Source: a virus
Length of the DNA: 64,000 nt
Reading direction: 5' to 3' (one strand)
Virus record (IMG/VR): IMGVR_UViG_3300036766_002289
Coordinates: 278,056 to 342,055 of that record
The notes beneath the pieces were generated by a model. That model worked only from the letters and a program-made list of their open reading frames with translations. It made no database searches and was not told the origin of the DNA. Positions 15,615-23,098 of the stretch are shown here, in pieces; position 1 is the stretch's first letter, and each line of letters starts with the position of its first letter. The position numbers were made by a program, and so were the translations under genes.

Positions 15615-15845
15615 TTAGTTTGTGATGGGTGGGAATTTGATAGGCAGGGGTCTAGCCCGTTCTCTATTGTGTCCTATTTCAATTGTAAAATGCATTCTAA
15701 TTGAATTAGAATGAAATAATTCAAAAAGGCCATCTGGGTCGCTGAAACGAATTTCGATATAAAAATAGCCACAAACCCAGTTGTTCCCGAAAGGGTTTGT
15801 GGCTTCAAATCTCAAGTGGATCAGTTTGACTTGAGACACTCTCAT
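15615..15845 (-). CDS. Possible leftward small gene in a structured region
   Basis: 76 codons from the ATG at 15845, downstream of an inverted copy of the repeat element. The predicted protein has few helix-forming stretches, and the DNA contains three strong inverted repeats, so a non-coding leftward transcript is equally likely. Confidence 0.35.
   Translation of the reverse strand: MRVSQVKLIHLRFEATNPFGNNWVCGYFYIEIRFSDPDGLFELFHSNSIRMHFTIEIGHNRERARPLPIKFPPITN
15693..15836 (-). ncRNA. Candidate structured leftward RNA (three inverted repeats)
   Basis: Three perfect inverted repeats lie in a row: CATTCTAATT/AATTAGAATG at 15693-15713, GCCACAAACCC/GGGTTTGTGGC at 15768-15803 and TCTCAAGT/ACTTGAGA at 15810-15836. 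All lie downstream, on the minus strand, of the inverted element at 15881. A small regulatory RNA or structured leader is plausible but unproven. Confidence 0.4.
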
Positions 15846-15880
15846 CATAACACTTTTTTGACCAATGTAAACCCCAATCT

Positions 15881-15892
15881 TGTACAACTAAG
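15881..15892 (-). promoter_or_regulatory. Inverted copy of the repeat element
   Basis: TGTACAACTAAG here is the reverse complement of CTTAGTTGTACA. With the direct copy at 15949 it forms a divergent pair 57 bp apart, as expected if each element drives transcription away from the centre. Confidence 0.65.
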
Positions 15893-15960
15893 GTATTTTT
15901 GTTAAAACAAATCCATAACCATTATCCATATAGGCTTCACCTTTATAGCCTAGTTGTACA

Positions 15961-16080
15961 ATGTTTGTGATGGTTAAATCCTACTACTACAAAGGTTGGA
16001 TGGTTCATTATTACACTCTCGGAGAAGAACAATTTATTGCTTGTCAAGAGCATCGGGTGTTACGGGCAGCAAGAGATTAA
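15961..16080 (+). CDS. Small hypothetical protein
   Basis: 39 residues. The ATG directly follows the repeat element (GTTGTACA-ATG), so there is no room for a Shine-Dalgarno; a second in-frame ATG lies at 15970. Sequence SYYYKGWMVHYYTLGEEQ is compact and looks coding. It overlaps the broken GP88-like frame. Confidence 0.45.
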   Translation: MFVMVKSYYYKGWMVHYYTLGEEQFIACQEHRVLRAARD

Positions 16081-16506
16081 GCAATTGATTTTAGATAGTA
16101 TTCCTGTTGGGGCCACAAAGATTCGTGTTCATAGCAATGGGGATTTCTTTTCTGTAAAATACTTCCAAGCATGGATGTTGGTAGCGAAAGAGCATCCTGA
16201 AATACTGTTTTATTCTTACACAAAGTCGCTTCCAATCTGGATTAGATATAAACATTTGGTGCCTAAGAATTATGTATTGACGGCATCATATGGTGGCAAA
16301 TGGGATTATCTAATCCGTAAGCATCGTCTTAAATACGCAGAGGTGGTATTTACACCGAATACCGAGCTTCCTATAGACATGCTTGTGATCCTAAAAACAA
16401 AAGATTTGCTTTATTGCTTCATGGCATTCAACCTGCTAATACGGAAGCTAGTTTAGCTTTGAGTCAATTGCGAAAACAGGGTTTCAAGGGATATTCTAAA
16501 CCTTAG
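16037..16506 (+). pseudogene. GP88-like protein, truncated and frameshifted
   Basis: The frame from 16037 reads GCYGQQEIKQ, then KIRVHSNGDFFSVKYFQAW, FYSYTKSLPIW and VLTASYGGKW. These are the hallmarks of the GP88 family of phage proteins (first named in mycobacteriophages). The N-terminal Cys-rich part of the family is missing. After about residue 112 the correct continuation switches frame (HACDPKNKRFALLHGIQPAN, then GFKGYSKP and a TAG in the element at 16502). So the gene has lost its 5' part and carries a frameshift near 16375. Confidence 0.65.
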
Positions 16507-16547
16507 TTGTACCAAATGGCTTGAACGAAATCTAACTGGAGAAAAAC

Positions 16548-16928
16548 ATGGCGACTTGGACTTGCAGTTGCGAACGGTATTTCCCCGAAACTCAGGAATT
16601 GACCAAAAAGGGCGTCAAGAAGAGGATGATGGTGGATGTCCGCAAGATGAAGATTGAGGGTGATTTCATCGGCACTACCAGCTATGAAGTCAATTACCTC
16701 AAGCGTAATGGCGAATTCAAGTTCTATGTCAAGCAGTTAGTCCCGCCTAAGAAGGAAAAGTGGCCTACCCTAAAACTGAAGGCCGTCATTCTGCTGGACA
16801 AGTGGATACGGGAAGTGGCCTATACCCGTGAACAGTTCAAGCAATGGTTGGACAAGCGTATTGGGACTGGTGCAGAATCGGCCATTGTCGATTTGATGAC
16901 GATGCCACCGCAAAACCTTGCTGCATAG
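16548..16928 (+). CDS. Hypothetical protein with its own terminator
   Basis: 126 residues, GGAGAAAA before the ATG. Begins with CSCE, then a basic beta-rich domain (KMKIEGDFIGTTSYEVNYL) and a helical end. It ends in a strong intrinsic terminator, so it is probably a single-gene unit driven from the element at 16502. Not recognised. Confidence 0.7.
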   Translation: MATWTCSCERYFPETQELTKKGVKKRMMVDVRKMKIEGDFIGTTSYEVNYLKRNGEFKFYVKQLVPPKKEKWPTLKLKAVILLDKWIREVAYTREQFKQWLDKRIGTGAESAIVDLMTMPPQNLAA

Positions 16929-16934
16929 GCAGTT

Positions 16935-16957
16935 AGGGCAATCGCCCTTTTTTTCTT
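16935..16957 (+). terminator. Intrinsic terminator
   Basis: AGGGC/GCCCT stem with loop AATC, followed by a run of T. The AATCGCCC loop recurs in other gene-end hairpins of the window. Confidence 0.75.
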
Positions 16958-17070
16958 GTCTAGAAATACTGAAATCAGATTTACAAAACGGAAAGCTAGG
17001 CTAGAATAAGCTTAGTTGTACCTTGAAAATTGCTGCCACGCACACTACCATATAACAACGGGGGTGTGAC

Positions 17071-17688
17071 ATGGCAACTAAAGAATGTCTTGGTTGTGGG
17101 CCGAAAGAAGAAAATGAATTTGCGGCTGACAAATCGCGTGCAGATGGCAAATGTCCATACTGTAAAGCGTGCAGGGCAAAACAAGAAAAAGAAAGACGGA
17201 AGGAGCGCGCCGCACTACCTACGCGGATTTGTTATCGGTGTGGGTTGGAGAAATTAAAGACAGAATTTTCTCCTAAAGAACGGCGTTATAGTAGGTCATT
17301 GCTTTGTTTGGACTGCCAGCAATTGGCGGGTGATAAAGCTTATCCTTTACATTTAGCGGCGTGCAAACGGACTTACGATAAAAGAAAAACAAAGATAAGT
17401 CAGCAGAAAAAAGACAAACGAATCGAGTTTAAGTTAGAGTTAATTCAGTTGGGCGGCGGTAAATGTTTGGATTGCGGGCTAGAATCAAATGAAGAGAATC
17501 CGCCAGCTTGTTTTGATTTCCACCATAAAGACCCTAAAGAAAAGAAATTTTCTGTTGGCAGGGCATTAGGGCACCATGCAAACAAGGATTTGAGTCTCGA
17601 AGAAATCAAGAAATGCGATCTTGTGTGTGCGACGTGCCACCGTAGAAGGCATGTAAACCTTAGTTGTACTAAGGTGGATGAACAATAA
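17071..17688 (+). CDS. HNH homing endonuclease with zinc knuckles
   Basis: 205 residues. Cys pairs at 6-9, 28-34, 54-57 and 79-82 form N-terminal zinc modules. The nuclease core has CLDCG at 132-136, FDFHHKDP at 148-155 and CATCHRRRH at 186-194, the classic HNH layout with structural Cys pairs. Such enzymes nick or cut DNA and spread their own gene. The reading frame runs through a copy of the repeat element (17659; codons for LSCT) and ends just before the DUF932 gene, which suggests insertion between that element and the gene it served. Confidence 0.9.
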   Translation: MATKECLGCGPKEENEFAADKSRADGKCPYCKACRAKQEKERRKERAALPTRICYRCGLEKLKTEFSPKERRYSRSLLCLDCQQLAGDKAYPLHLAACKRTYDKRKTKISQQKKDKRIEFKLELIQLGGGKCLDCGLESNEENPPACFDFHHKDPKEKKFSVGRALGHHANKDLSLEEIKKCDLVCATCHRRRHVNLSCTKVDEQ

Positions 17689-17710
17689 CACTTTTTTCAA
17701 GGAGTTAGAC

Positions 17711-18700
17711 ATGGTTGCAGCTTTGGAATTGCGTGAAGATGGTACTGCCTCAATGGCCTACACTGGTGAAACGCCTTGGCATCGTTTGGGTTCGGCGGTT
17801 GATGAGAACATGGCATATGATGCTGAGGGTTTCATCAAGGCGGCTGGATTGGATTGGGAAGCGGAAAAGGTTCGGTTGCAGACGATGGACACGTTGGAGC
17901 CAGTGGACGCATACATGGTGCGTCGGTTGAGTGACAAGAAGAAGCTGGCGGATTCGGTTGGCCCACGGTATACCATTTTGCAGAACCGTGATGCCTTCAA
18001 GTGGTTCCAACCGTGGTTGGATACTAAGGAAGCGGCTTTGCATACTGCTGGTGCGTTGTTTGAGGGGAGTCGCATTTGGATTCTGGCCAAGTTGAACCGT
18101 GATCCGATGGAGATTGCGGCGGGTGACATTGTGGAGAAGTACGTTCTCCTAAGTCATTCCCACGATGGGACTTTGGCAATTCGTTGTGGATTTACGCCGA
18201 TTCGGGTTGTTTGTTGGAACACGTTGAGCATGGCGCACCATGACACGGCGAGCAAGTTGATTCGGGTGAAGCATAGCAAGAACGTTATCACGAATATCGA
18301 AAACATTCGTGACACGATGAACATGGTGAATGCGGAATTTGAAGCGACTGCGGAGCAGTATCGGTTGCTTGCTTCTAAGTCCATCAATCAGAAGGACTTG
18401 CAGAAGTACATTAAGATGGTATTCGAGCTTGATGGGGTGGACGATAAGGATGTGTCCACGCGGAGCAAGAATATCATGGATGAGGTGATCGGTCTTTGTG
18501 AAAGTGGCAAGGGGAATAACTTGCCGAGTGTTAAGGGCACGCTATGGTCAAGTTACAACGGAGTATCGGAATATCTCAGCTACGTTTCGGGGCGAAATGA
18601 ATCCAATCGTATGGATTCGCTCTGGTTCGGCAAGGCCAACGGCACCAATAAGCGGGCACTGCAAGTCGCTGTGGATATGGCCAATGGAGTGGCTGTATAA
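17711..18700 (+). CDS. DUF932 / phage-plasmid-like protein (TIGR03299 type)
   Basis: 329 residues from the ATG at 17711 (AAGGAGTTAGAC upstream), rather than the weaker ATG at 17678. Family signs: TPWHRLGSAV near the N-terminus, a KYVLLSHSHDGT stretch, then VRVVCWNTL-like (IRVVCWNTLSMAH) and the C-terminal SSYNGVSEYLSY. The family is widespread in phages and plasmids and of unknown biochemical role. It is usually abundant and stand-alone. Here it is flanked by two HNH endonuclease genes and followed by a 17-bp hairpin. Confidence 0.9.
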   Translation: MVAALELREDGTASMAYTGETPWHRLGSAVDENMAYDAEGFIKAAGLDWEAEKVRLQTMDTLEPVDAYMVRRLSDKKKLADSVGPRYTILQNRDAFKWFQPWLDTKEAALHTAGALFEGSRIWILAKLNRDPMEIAAGDIVEKYVLLSHSHDGTLAIRCGFTPIRVVCWNTLSMAHHDTASKLIRVKHSKNVITNIENIRDTMNMVNAEFEATAEQYRLLASKSINQKDLQKYIKMVFELDGVDDKDVSTRSKNIMDEVIGLCESGKGNNLPSVKGTLWSSYNGVSEYLSYVSGRNESNRMDSLWFGKANGTNKRALQVAVDMANGVAV

Positions 18701-18711
18701 ATAATTTCCAA

Positions 18712-18758
18712 ATATATAACATAATGGGTTGATTTATTTAGCCCATTATGTTATATAT
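18712..18758 (+). terminator. 17-bp perfect hairpin after the DUF932 gene
   Basis: ATATATAACATAATGGG pairs with CCCATTATGTTATATAT across a 13-base loop. It has no long T run, so it may act as a transcript-stabilising hairpin as much as a terminator. Confidence 0.65.
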
Positions 18759-18763
18759 AGTTT

Positions 18764-19474
18764 ATGGAACATTATTACGTTGAAAGCAAGAAGTGCCCAC
18801 GTTGCGGCGAAACAAAAGGTAGAGATGAATTTCATAAAGATTCATCCAGAAAAGATGGCTTACAAGCCATTTGCGCTGAATGTTCAAGAAAGAAACGACG
18901 GGAACAGAGTCGGAAAAACGCTGCACAAATAGAATACCCTTACATTGAGTTTAGGGTATGTTCCACTTGTCAAGAAAAAAAGCATCGGTCGGAGTTCGGT
19001 AAAGACCGTTACGACAAATATGGTATACGTTGCATTTGCCTTAGTTGTACAAGAATAAGGAACAGGAAAAACTATGTAAAATATGATCGCCCTGGAGAAG
19101 AAGACTCTAGGTCACGCCTATACAAGGCGACTGTCAACGGTAGGCTTGTGAGCTTGTTAGGTAACGCTAAACGGCGGGCAAAGCTAAAGGGTTTAGATTA
19201 TGATTTAGACCTACAATGGCTTCTAAATCTGTATCAGATACAAAACGGTTCTTGTGTATTGACGGGGTTGCCGTTTTCTTTTGAATTTAATAAGGAATTC
19301 AAAAGACAGTTTATGCCGTTTTCGCCTTCACTGGACCGTATTGACTCAAGTAAAGGTTACACAAAAGAAAACACGCGATTAGTATGCACGGCAATAAACA
19401 TTGCTATGAACCATTACGGGGAGAAGACATTTGCGGAAGTGGCGACGGCATATTTACAGCGGGTTAAACGGTGA
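18764..19474 (+). CDS. HNH-type homing endonuclease
   Basis: 236 residues. Two N-terminal zinc modules (CPRC...CAEC at 11-40; CSTC...CICLSC at 66-95) are followed by a nuclease core. SPSLDRIDSSKGYTKEN at about 187-203 and LVCTAIN match the HNH subgroup in which an S-x-D-R-I-D strand carries the first catalytic residues. The codons at 19040 spell the repeat element exactly. Placed right after the DUF932 hairpin, it looks like a second mobile insertion beside that gene. Confidence 0.85.
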   Translation: MEHYYVESKKCPRCGETKGRDEFHKDSSRKDGLQAICAECSRKKRREQSRKNAAQIEYPYIEFRVCSTCQEKKHRSEFGKDRYDKYGIRCICLSCTRIRNRKNYVKYDRPGEEDSRSRLYKATVNGRLVSLLGNAKRRAKLKGLDYDLDLQWLLNLYQIQNGSCVLTGLPFSFEFNKEFKRQFMPFSPSLDRIDSSKGYTKENTRLVCTAINIAMNHYGEKTFAEVATAYLQRVKR

Positions 19475-19570
19475 TGGAATCTTTTCCCTATCCCCTTTTT
19501 TTGTACCTTATAACTTATATGTTAGTTGTACATTGAATTGTGATAAAGGAAAAGATTTCAAGGGGACAAA
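19475..19570 (+). promoter_or_regulatory. Intergenic region with a variant repeat element
   Basis: A T-rich stretch (CCCCTTTTTTTG, 19492-19503), then TTATAACTTATATGTTAG and GTTAGTTGTACA at 19521 with TGTGAT about ten bases on. Probable promoter for the gene at 19571. Confidence 0.5.
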
Positions 19571-19720
19571 ATGAAATACAAACTACGATTTCGTGGGACT
19601 GACCACATCCTTAATTGGATGGGTCATGAAGTAGCTTTCTCTGAGTCGGTGGCGGACATGCTGATATGGGATTCGGGTGGGGAGTTGGAGATTGTGTGGC
19701 CGCACGATTATCAGATTTAG
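19571..19720 (+). CDS. Small hypothetical protein
   Basis: 49 residues, AAGGGGACAAA before the ATG. Compact, with several Trp; beta-rich. Its stop overlaps the start of the next element. Confidence 0.6.
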   Translation: MKYKLRFRGTDHILNWMGHEVAFSESVADMLIWDSGGELEIVWPHDYQI

Positions 19721-19766
19721 CTTAGTTGTACCAAATCAAGGTAGAATTCCTTACAAAGGAGATGTG

Positions 19767-20054
19767 ATGCAGCTTCCTTCATTCAGCAATTACGGTGGTT
19801 ATGCGTCGGATAACTATGGGGCGCATACACTTAGGTTCAATCTGGGGGCGATTTCGGTTTGGTATAGTTATCAGACTGTGGTTGCGTTCAGGGCGGGCCA
19901 GAGTGGGGAGTTGCGGGTATTGGACTATAAGGATTCGCAGACTACCCGCAAGCATTTGAACAAGATTGATGGCGGTGCGGTGGCATGTCGTCTGAGTAAG
20001 GATGAGTTTCAGACGTTGTGGGACAAGGAAGTGAAACCTTACCTTAAAGCTTAG
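19767..20054 (+). CDS. Conserved phage protein of the NYGAHTLRF type
   Basis: 95 residues from MQLPSFSNYGG with AAAGGAG upstream. NYGAHTLRFNLG, VWYSYQTVVAFR and TTRKHLNKIDG are a pattern I recognise from small phage proteins of unknown function. The stop is the TAG of the element at 20050. Confidence 0.7.
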   Translation: MQLPSFSNYGGYASDNYGAHTLRFNLGAISVWYSYQTVVAFRAGQSGELRVLDYKDSQTTRKHLNKIDGGAVACRLSKDEFQTLWDKEVKPYLKA

Positions 20055-20070
20055 TTGTACCAAAATTCCC

Positions 20071-20409
20071 ATGAATACATTAGCATGGTGTTTGTTGTTT
20101 TTGAATCCGCCCGACCGAACAACTGAGTTTGTCGGTTTAATTACTGACAAGAATGGGCAACAGGTCCACATTGAACTTGAAGTGAATCAGGTTGCGGTGG
20201 GCTATGACATTGTGCAGAATATCATAGTCAAGGTGGACAGGGAAGACACTAGCGATTTTCGGGTGCAGTGGGGCCAATATGAATTGTGTACTGACTGCTT
20301 CATGGAATACGATGGTTCAGGTTTTGGTTGGGAGCGGCAAGATGAGTGGGTTGAACTAATCCATGACGGCGAAGTAATTTTCAGAATGTATGTAGCTCAC
20401 TGGAGATAA
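20071..20409 (+). CDS. Hypothetical protein
   Basis: 112 residues; the ATG is 9 bases after the repeat element with no Shine-Dalgarno (AAAATTCCC-ATG). Beta-rich, acidic, with two Trp-containing strands near the end (GFGWERQDEW). Next gene follows after one base. Confidence 0.65.
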   Translation: MNTLAWCLLFLNPPDRTTEFVGLITDKNGQQVHIELEVNQVAVGYDIVQNIIVKVDREDTSDFRVQWGQYELCTDCFMEYDGSGFGWERQDEWVELIHDGEVIFRMYVAHWR

Positions 20410-20410
20410 A

Positions 20411-20560
20411 ATGATTACTGAGAAGGACATTGCGGATCAGTGCGAGTTAATTCAGGATGATTTGGCTTGCATTCTGGATGGGGTAGATAATGAAACTTTG
20501 AACGCGGTTTGTCAGGTGATCGTGGACAGGCTGGCAATTTTGAAGGGCAAGATAGCTTAG
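20411..20560 (+). CDS. Small helical hypothetical protein
   Basis: 49 residues, GGAGATAAA before the ATG, stop at the TAG of the element at 20556. Acidic first half, hydrophobic helix second half. Confidence 0.6.
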   Translation: MITEKDIADQCELIQDDLACILDGVDNETLNAVCQVIVDRLAILKGKIA

Positions 20561-20600
20561 TTGTACCAATCCCATTGTGATTTAACATAAAGGGGAAAAC

Positions 20601-21335
20601 ATGGCAAAGAAGAGTGACCGTCCGACGTTTGGGGTGCCCGATGACATTCTGCCGTCGTTCAAGCGGTATGTGGTGGCTAAGCAGATTTTCGAGATTGCAC
20701 AATCCCGAATGGAAGCGGAGAATGGGGCAATCAAGGCCAAGATGATTGATAGTTTCACGGATAGTCTGGTGCGTATCAAGCGCCGTCCTGCTAATCCACG
20801 TTTGACGTTGGCGGATGCTGGCAAGCCCGACATTGAGGGCCTGTTTCAGGTGCAGGAAAAGTTTTCTCCGCAAGCTGTGGAGGGTGATGGGCCAGTAGCC
20901 GAGCGGTTGAAGACTGCCTTTGTTTCCGCTGGTGTTTCGGCGGATACGGCGGATAAGATCGTGGCGAATGAGGTGGTTTGTGAAGACAAGACTACCTTAA
21001 AGCCTTTCAGTGAAATGATTAACGGTGCGCCTATTGAGCAAGAGTTGGCGGGCCGTTTGATGAAGCTTTTGCTTGATAGCTTCACGGATGATGAGCGGAA
21101 GTTGATGATTCAACCCGCGTCGAAGATTGAAGTTAAGGAAGGATTCTTTGAGCGGTTGGGCATTTACGTGAAGGATAAGGCCGAGGCGATTGGGGCAATT
21201 CGTGTGATGAAGCCTGTTCACTTCATGTCGCATATGAAGTTAGGGCTGAGTGATACACCGCAAGGGCGGTTGAATCGGCTCTATGAGTATAGTAAGGAAA
21301 TGATTACTGGAGAGGTGCCCCCTTCCAAGGGCTAG
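20601..21335 (+). CDS. Hypothetical protein with its own terminator
   Basis: 244 residues, AAGGGGAAA upstream, one of the longest genes of the left region. Mainly helical with two regularly spaced acidic/hydrophobic domains; no motif recognised. The leader has the element at 20556 followed by TGTGAT, and a strong terminator follows, so it is a single-gene transcription unit that is probably well expressed. Confidence 0.75.
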   Translation: MAKKSDRPTFGVPDDILPSFKRYVVAKQIFEIAQSRMEAENGAIKAKMIDSFTDSLVRIKRRPANPRLTLADAGKPDIEGLFQVQEKFSPQAVEGDGPVAERLKTAFVSAGVSADTADKIVANEVVCEDKTTLKPFSEMINGAPIEQELAGRLMKLLLDSFTDDERKLMIQPASKIEVKEGFFERLGIYVKDKAEAIGAIRVMKPVHFMSHMKLGLSDTPQGRLNRLYEYSKEMITGEVPPSKG

Positions 21336-21353
21336 GGCCAATCGGTCTTAGTC

Positions 21354-21386
21354 AACCCTAGTGCTTTCTGCACTAGGGTTTTTTTA
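21354..21386 (+). terminator. Intrinsic terminator
   Basis: AACCCTAGTGC/GCACTAGGGTT stem (11 bp) with a TTTCT loop and a following T run. Confidence 0.9.
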
Positions 21387-21424
21387 TTGTTATAAATTTA
21401 TAGCTTAGTTGTACTAAAAACCAT

Positions 21425-21769
21425 ATGAAACACATTACTGAAGATTGTGAAGTTACTGTGGTTGATGGCGAAATTAGTGTGGATTATCGCCATGAGCGGG
21501 AAGTGACCATTACTGATAGTAATGGGATTCAACGGTTGCCCGCGTCGAGTGTTATTCCAGGGCTATCCCGCAATTGGTGGACTGCCAATTGGTCAGGGAG
21601 CCAGTGGAACTTGGACCTTGACTGTGGTTGTCAGAGGTTCAATGGTGTTACAACGACACGTCGCATCAATGAAGCGTTAAAGGTGGCGGGTTTGGACGCT
21701 GCTAAGGTTAAGGCAGTGGTGAGTGCAGCTAAGAAAAGGACGCATTTTTCGGTAGGTAGGAAAGCTTAG
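21425..21769 (+). CDS. Hypothetical protein
   Basis: 114 residues; start 10 bases after the repeat element. N-terminal beta strands (CEVTVVDGEISVDY), a Trp-rich middle (NWWTANWSG) and a C-terminal basic helix. The stop is the TAG of the element at 21765. Confidence 0.65.
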   Translation: MKHITEDCEVTVVDGEISVDYRHEREVTITDSNGIQRLPASSVIPGLSRNWWTANWSGSQWNLDLDCGCQRFNGVTTTRRINEALKVAGLDAAKVKAVVSAAKKRTHFSVGRKA

Positions 21770-21787
21770 TTGTACCAAATTGAACAT

Positions 21788-21859
21788 GCCGCATTCGACT
21801 TCTGGCGAGGTCAGTGGTCCTTCACACCACTTAGACGGGATCGAAACCCGTATGCGGTA
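21788..21859 (+). tRNA. tRNA-Glu (anticodon UUC), slightly atypical
   Basis: Cloverleaf by hand: acceptor GCCGCAT/ATGCGGT with one G-T pair, D arm GACT...GGTC, anticodon stem GTGGT/ACCAC with loop CCTTCAC, T arm ACGGG/CCCGT with loop ATCGAAA, discriminator A. The anticodon is TTC, but base 33 is C rather than the near-universal T, and base 54 of the T loop is A. No CCA is encoded, so CCA must be added after transcription; the phage has its own CCA-adding enzyme at 44594-46114. Confidence 0.75.
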
Positions 21860-21874
21860 CTAAGGAGTAAACCT

Positions 21875-22015
21875 ATGCCAGTTGAAGCTGTTGAAGGGGT
21901 TGATGGGAATTGGACCCTATATGAAAAGGGTGGCTTGCGAGCAACGGCACGGGAATTCAAATCGAAGGAATTGGCCTTAGCTTGGGCTGTGAAAAAGGGC
22001 TGGAAGATAACTTAG
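21875..22015 (+). CDS. Small hypothetical protein
   Basis: 46 residues from MPVEAVEG with AAGGAG upstream, directly after the tRNA-Glu. The gene and tRNA are probably on one transcript from the element at 21765. The stop is the TAG of the next element. Confidence 0.55.
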   Translation: MPVEAVEGVDGNWTLYEKGGLRATAREFKSKELALAWAVKKGWKIT

Positions 22016-22039
22016 TTGTACCAATTGAAAGGAATGAAG

Positions 22040-22249
22040 ATGCTTTTCAAAAAGGTTACTGAGGGTTACGTTGAACAGACGTTCAATGATGCTGGGGAGT
22101 GTATTGCCCAGCGATTTGTGGCGGGTGAAGTGGAGTACGAGACGGAAGACGGTGATCCTATCAACGTGATGGATATGCCATTTGGCGGGAGGGAATACTT
22201 CCCCTTCGATATGAAGCAGCCTTCCGATGAGTGTTATAAGGAAGGCTAA
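22040..22249 (+). CDS. Acidic small hypothetical protein
   Basis: 69 residues, start at 22040 with AAAGGAATG upstream (an ATG two codons earlier is possible). Beta-rich, acidic (EVEYETEDGDP). No motif recognised. Confidence 0.6.
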   Translation: MLFKKVTEGYVEQTFNDAGECIAQRFVAGEVEYETEDGDPINVMDMPFGGREYFPFDMKQPSDECYKEG

Positions 22250-22304
22250 CTTAGCTTAGTTGTACCAAATCAATTGTGATTTCCTTTACTCAGGAGAATG
22301 GACA

Positions 22305-22805
22305 ATGCGGAATTCTTCTTCGTTCGCTGATTCGCTGGTTGAACTCATTGGCGGGCAGGTTCAGGAGGCCATCAACGATATGGACCTCAGTGACCAGATT
22401 GAGAAGGCAATCAGCAATTCCAACGAAATCGAGAAGCAGGTCGAGAAGCAGGTCGAGAGTGCGATGGATGACCTCGACATTGACGACAAGGTGAAAGATT
22501 CGGTGGCGGATTACGACATGAGCGAAGCCATCGAAAGCGTAATCAAGGACAATTACGATTTCCCCGAAATCTGCAAGGAAGCAATGGATGAGTTGCTGGG
22601 ACAGCGTGTCAAGGATGAGTTGGAAGAAATCTACAAGTCAGCGGGTTTCATCGACGTGGTTGATGCGATTGTGCAGCATCGCCTTCATTGGATTGCCGCT
22701 GCAAAGCGTGCCAAGTTGGTGGATTATGTCAAGTTTGGCCCGCTGGTGCGATTTGTGAAGGGCAAGTATGCTGCTCTGGTGCAGTGGGTTGTCAAGAGTC
22801 GCTAA
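22305..22805 (+). CDS. Acidic helical protein with a short repeat
   Basis: 166 residues, CAGGAGAAT before the ATG. Strongly acidic and helical; EKQVEKQVE arises from a tandem 12-bp repeat near 22430-22455. The C-terminal 40 residues turn basic and hydrophobic (HRLHWIAAAKRAKLV). Possibly a scaffold-like or membrane-associated protein; not recognised. An 11-bp hairpin follows. Confidence 0.65.
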   Translation: MRNSSSFADSLVELIGGQVQEAINDMDLSDQIEKAISNSNEIEKQVEKQVESAMDDLDIDDKVKDSVADYDMSEAIESVIKDNYDFPEICKEAMDELLGQRVKDELEEIYKSAGFIDVVDAIVQHRLHWIAAAKRAKLVDYVKFGPLVRFVKGKYAALVQWVVKSR

Positions 22806-22808
22806 TTC

Positions 22809-22838
22809 TTATAAGGGGAATCGCCCATCCCCTTATAA
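22809..22838 (+). terminator. Gene-end hairpin (AATCGCCCA loop)
   Basis: TTATAAGGGGA/TCCCCTTATAA, 11-bp perfect stem, loop ATCGCCCA. No T run follows. Belongs to a family of gene-end hairpins with a shared CGCCC loop. Confidence 0.7.
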
Positions 22839-22875
22839 CCTGGATAGCTTAGTTGTACCAAACATGGAGATGAAC

Positions 22876-23031
22876 ATGGAAAGCAAGACACTTTCGCTGG
22901 AAGAAGTGGTTGAACGAATTGCTGAGTCACTTCGCCATTCAGAAGGCGACTTAGTTGCGGAAGTTTACAACGAGGTGATTGGAGGGAATCTGACCTATAT
23001 GGGTGATTCCTACTTTAATGGGGATGGATAG
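22876..23031 (+). CDS. Small hypothetical protein
   Basis: 51 residues from MESKTLSL, placed behind GGAGATGAAC; two in-frame ATGs just upstream are alternatives. Acidic helix, then a Gly/Tyr end. The element at 23032 follows its stop. Confidence 0.55.
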   Translation: MESKTLSLEEVVERIAESLRHSEGDLVAEVYNEVIGGNLTYMGDSYFNGDG

Positions 23032-23098
23032 CTTAGTTGTACCAAAGTGTGAGTAAGAAACAAGTTTTTCTCTTCTCTTTTTTGAAAGGGTTTTCGCA

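Noticed and set aside
18696-18703. TATAAATA at the end of the DUF932 gene as a late promoter
   Set aside because: It lies at the stop codon and just before a terminator-like hairpin; the next gene is an HNH insertion. Probably chance.
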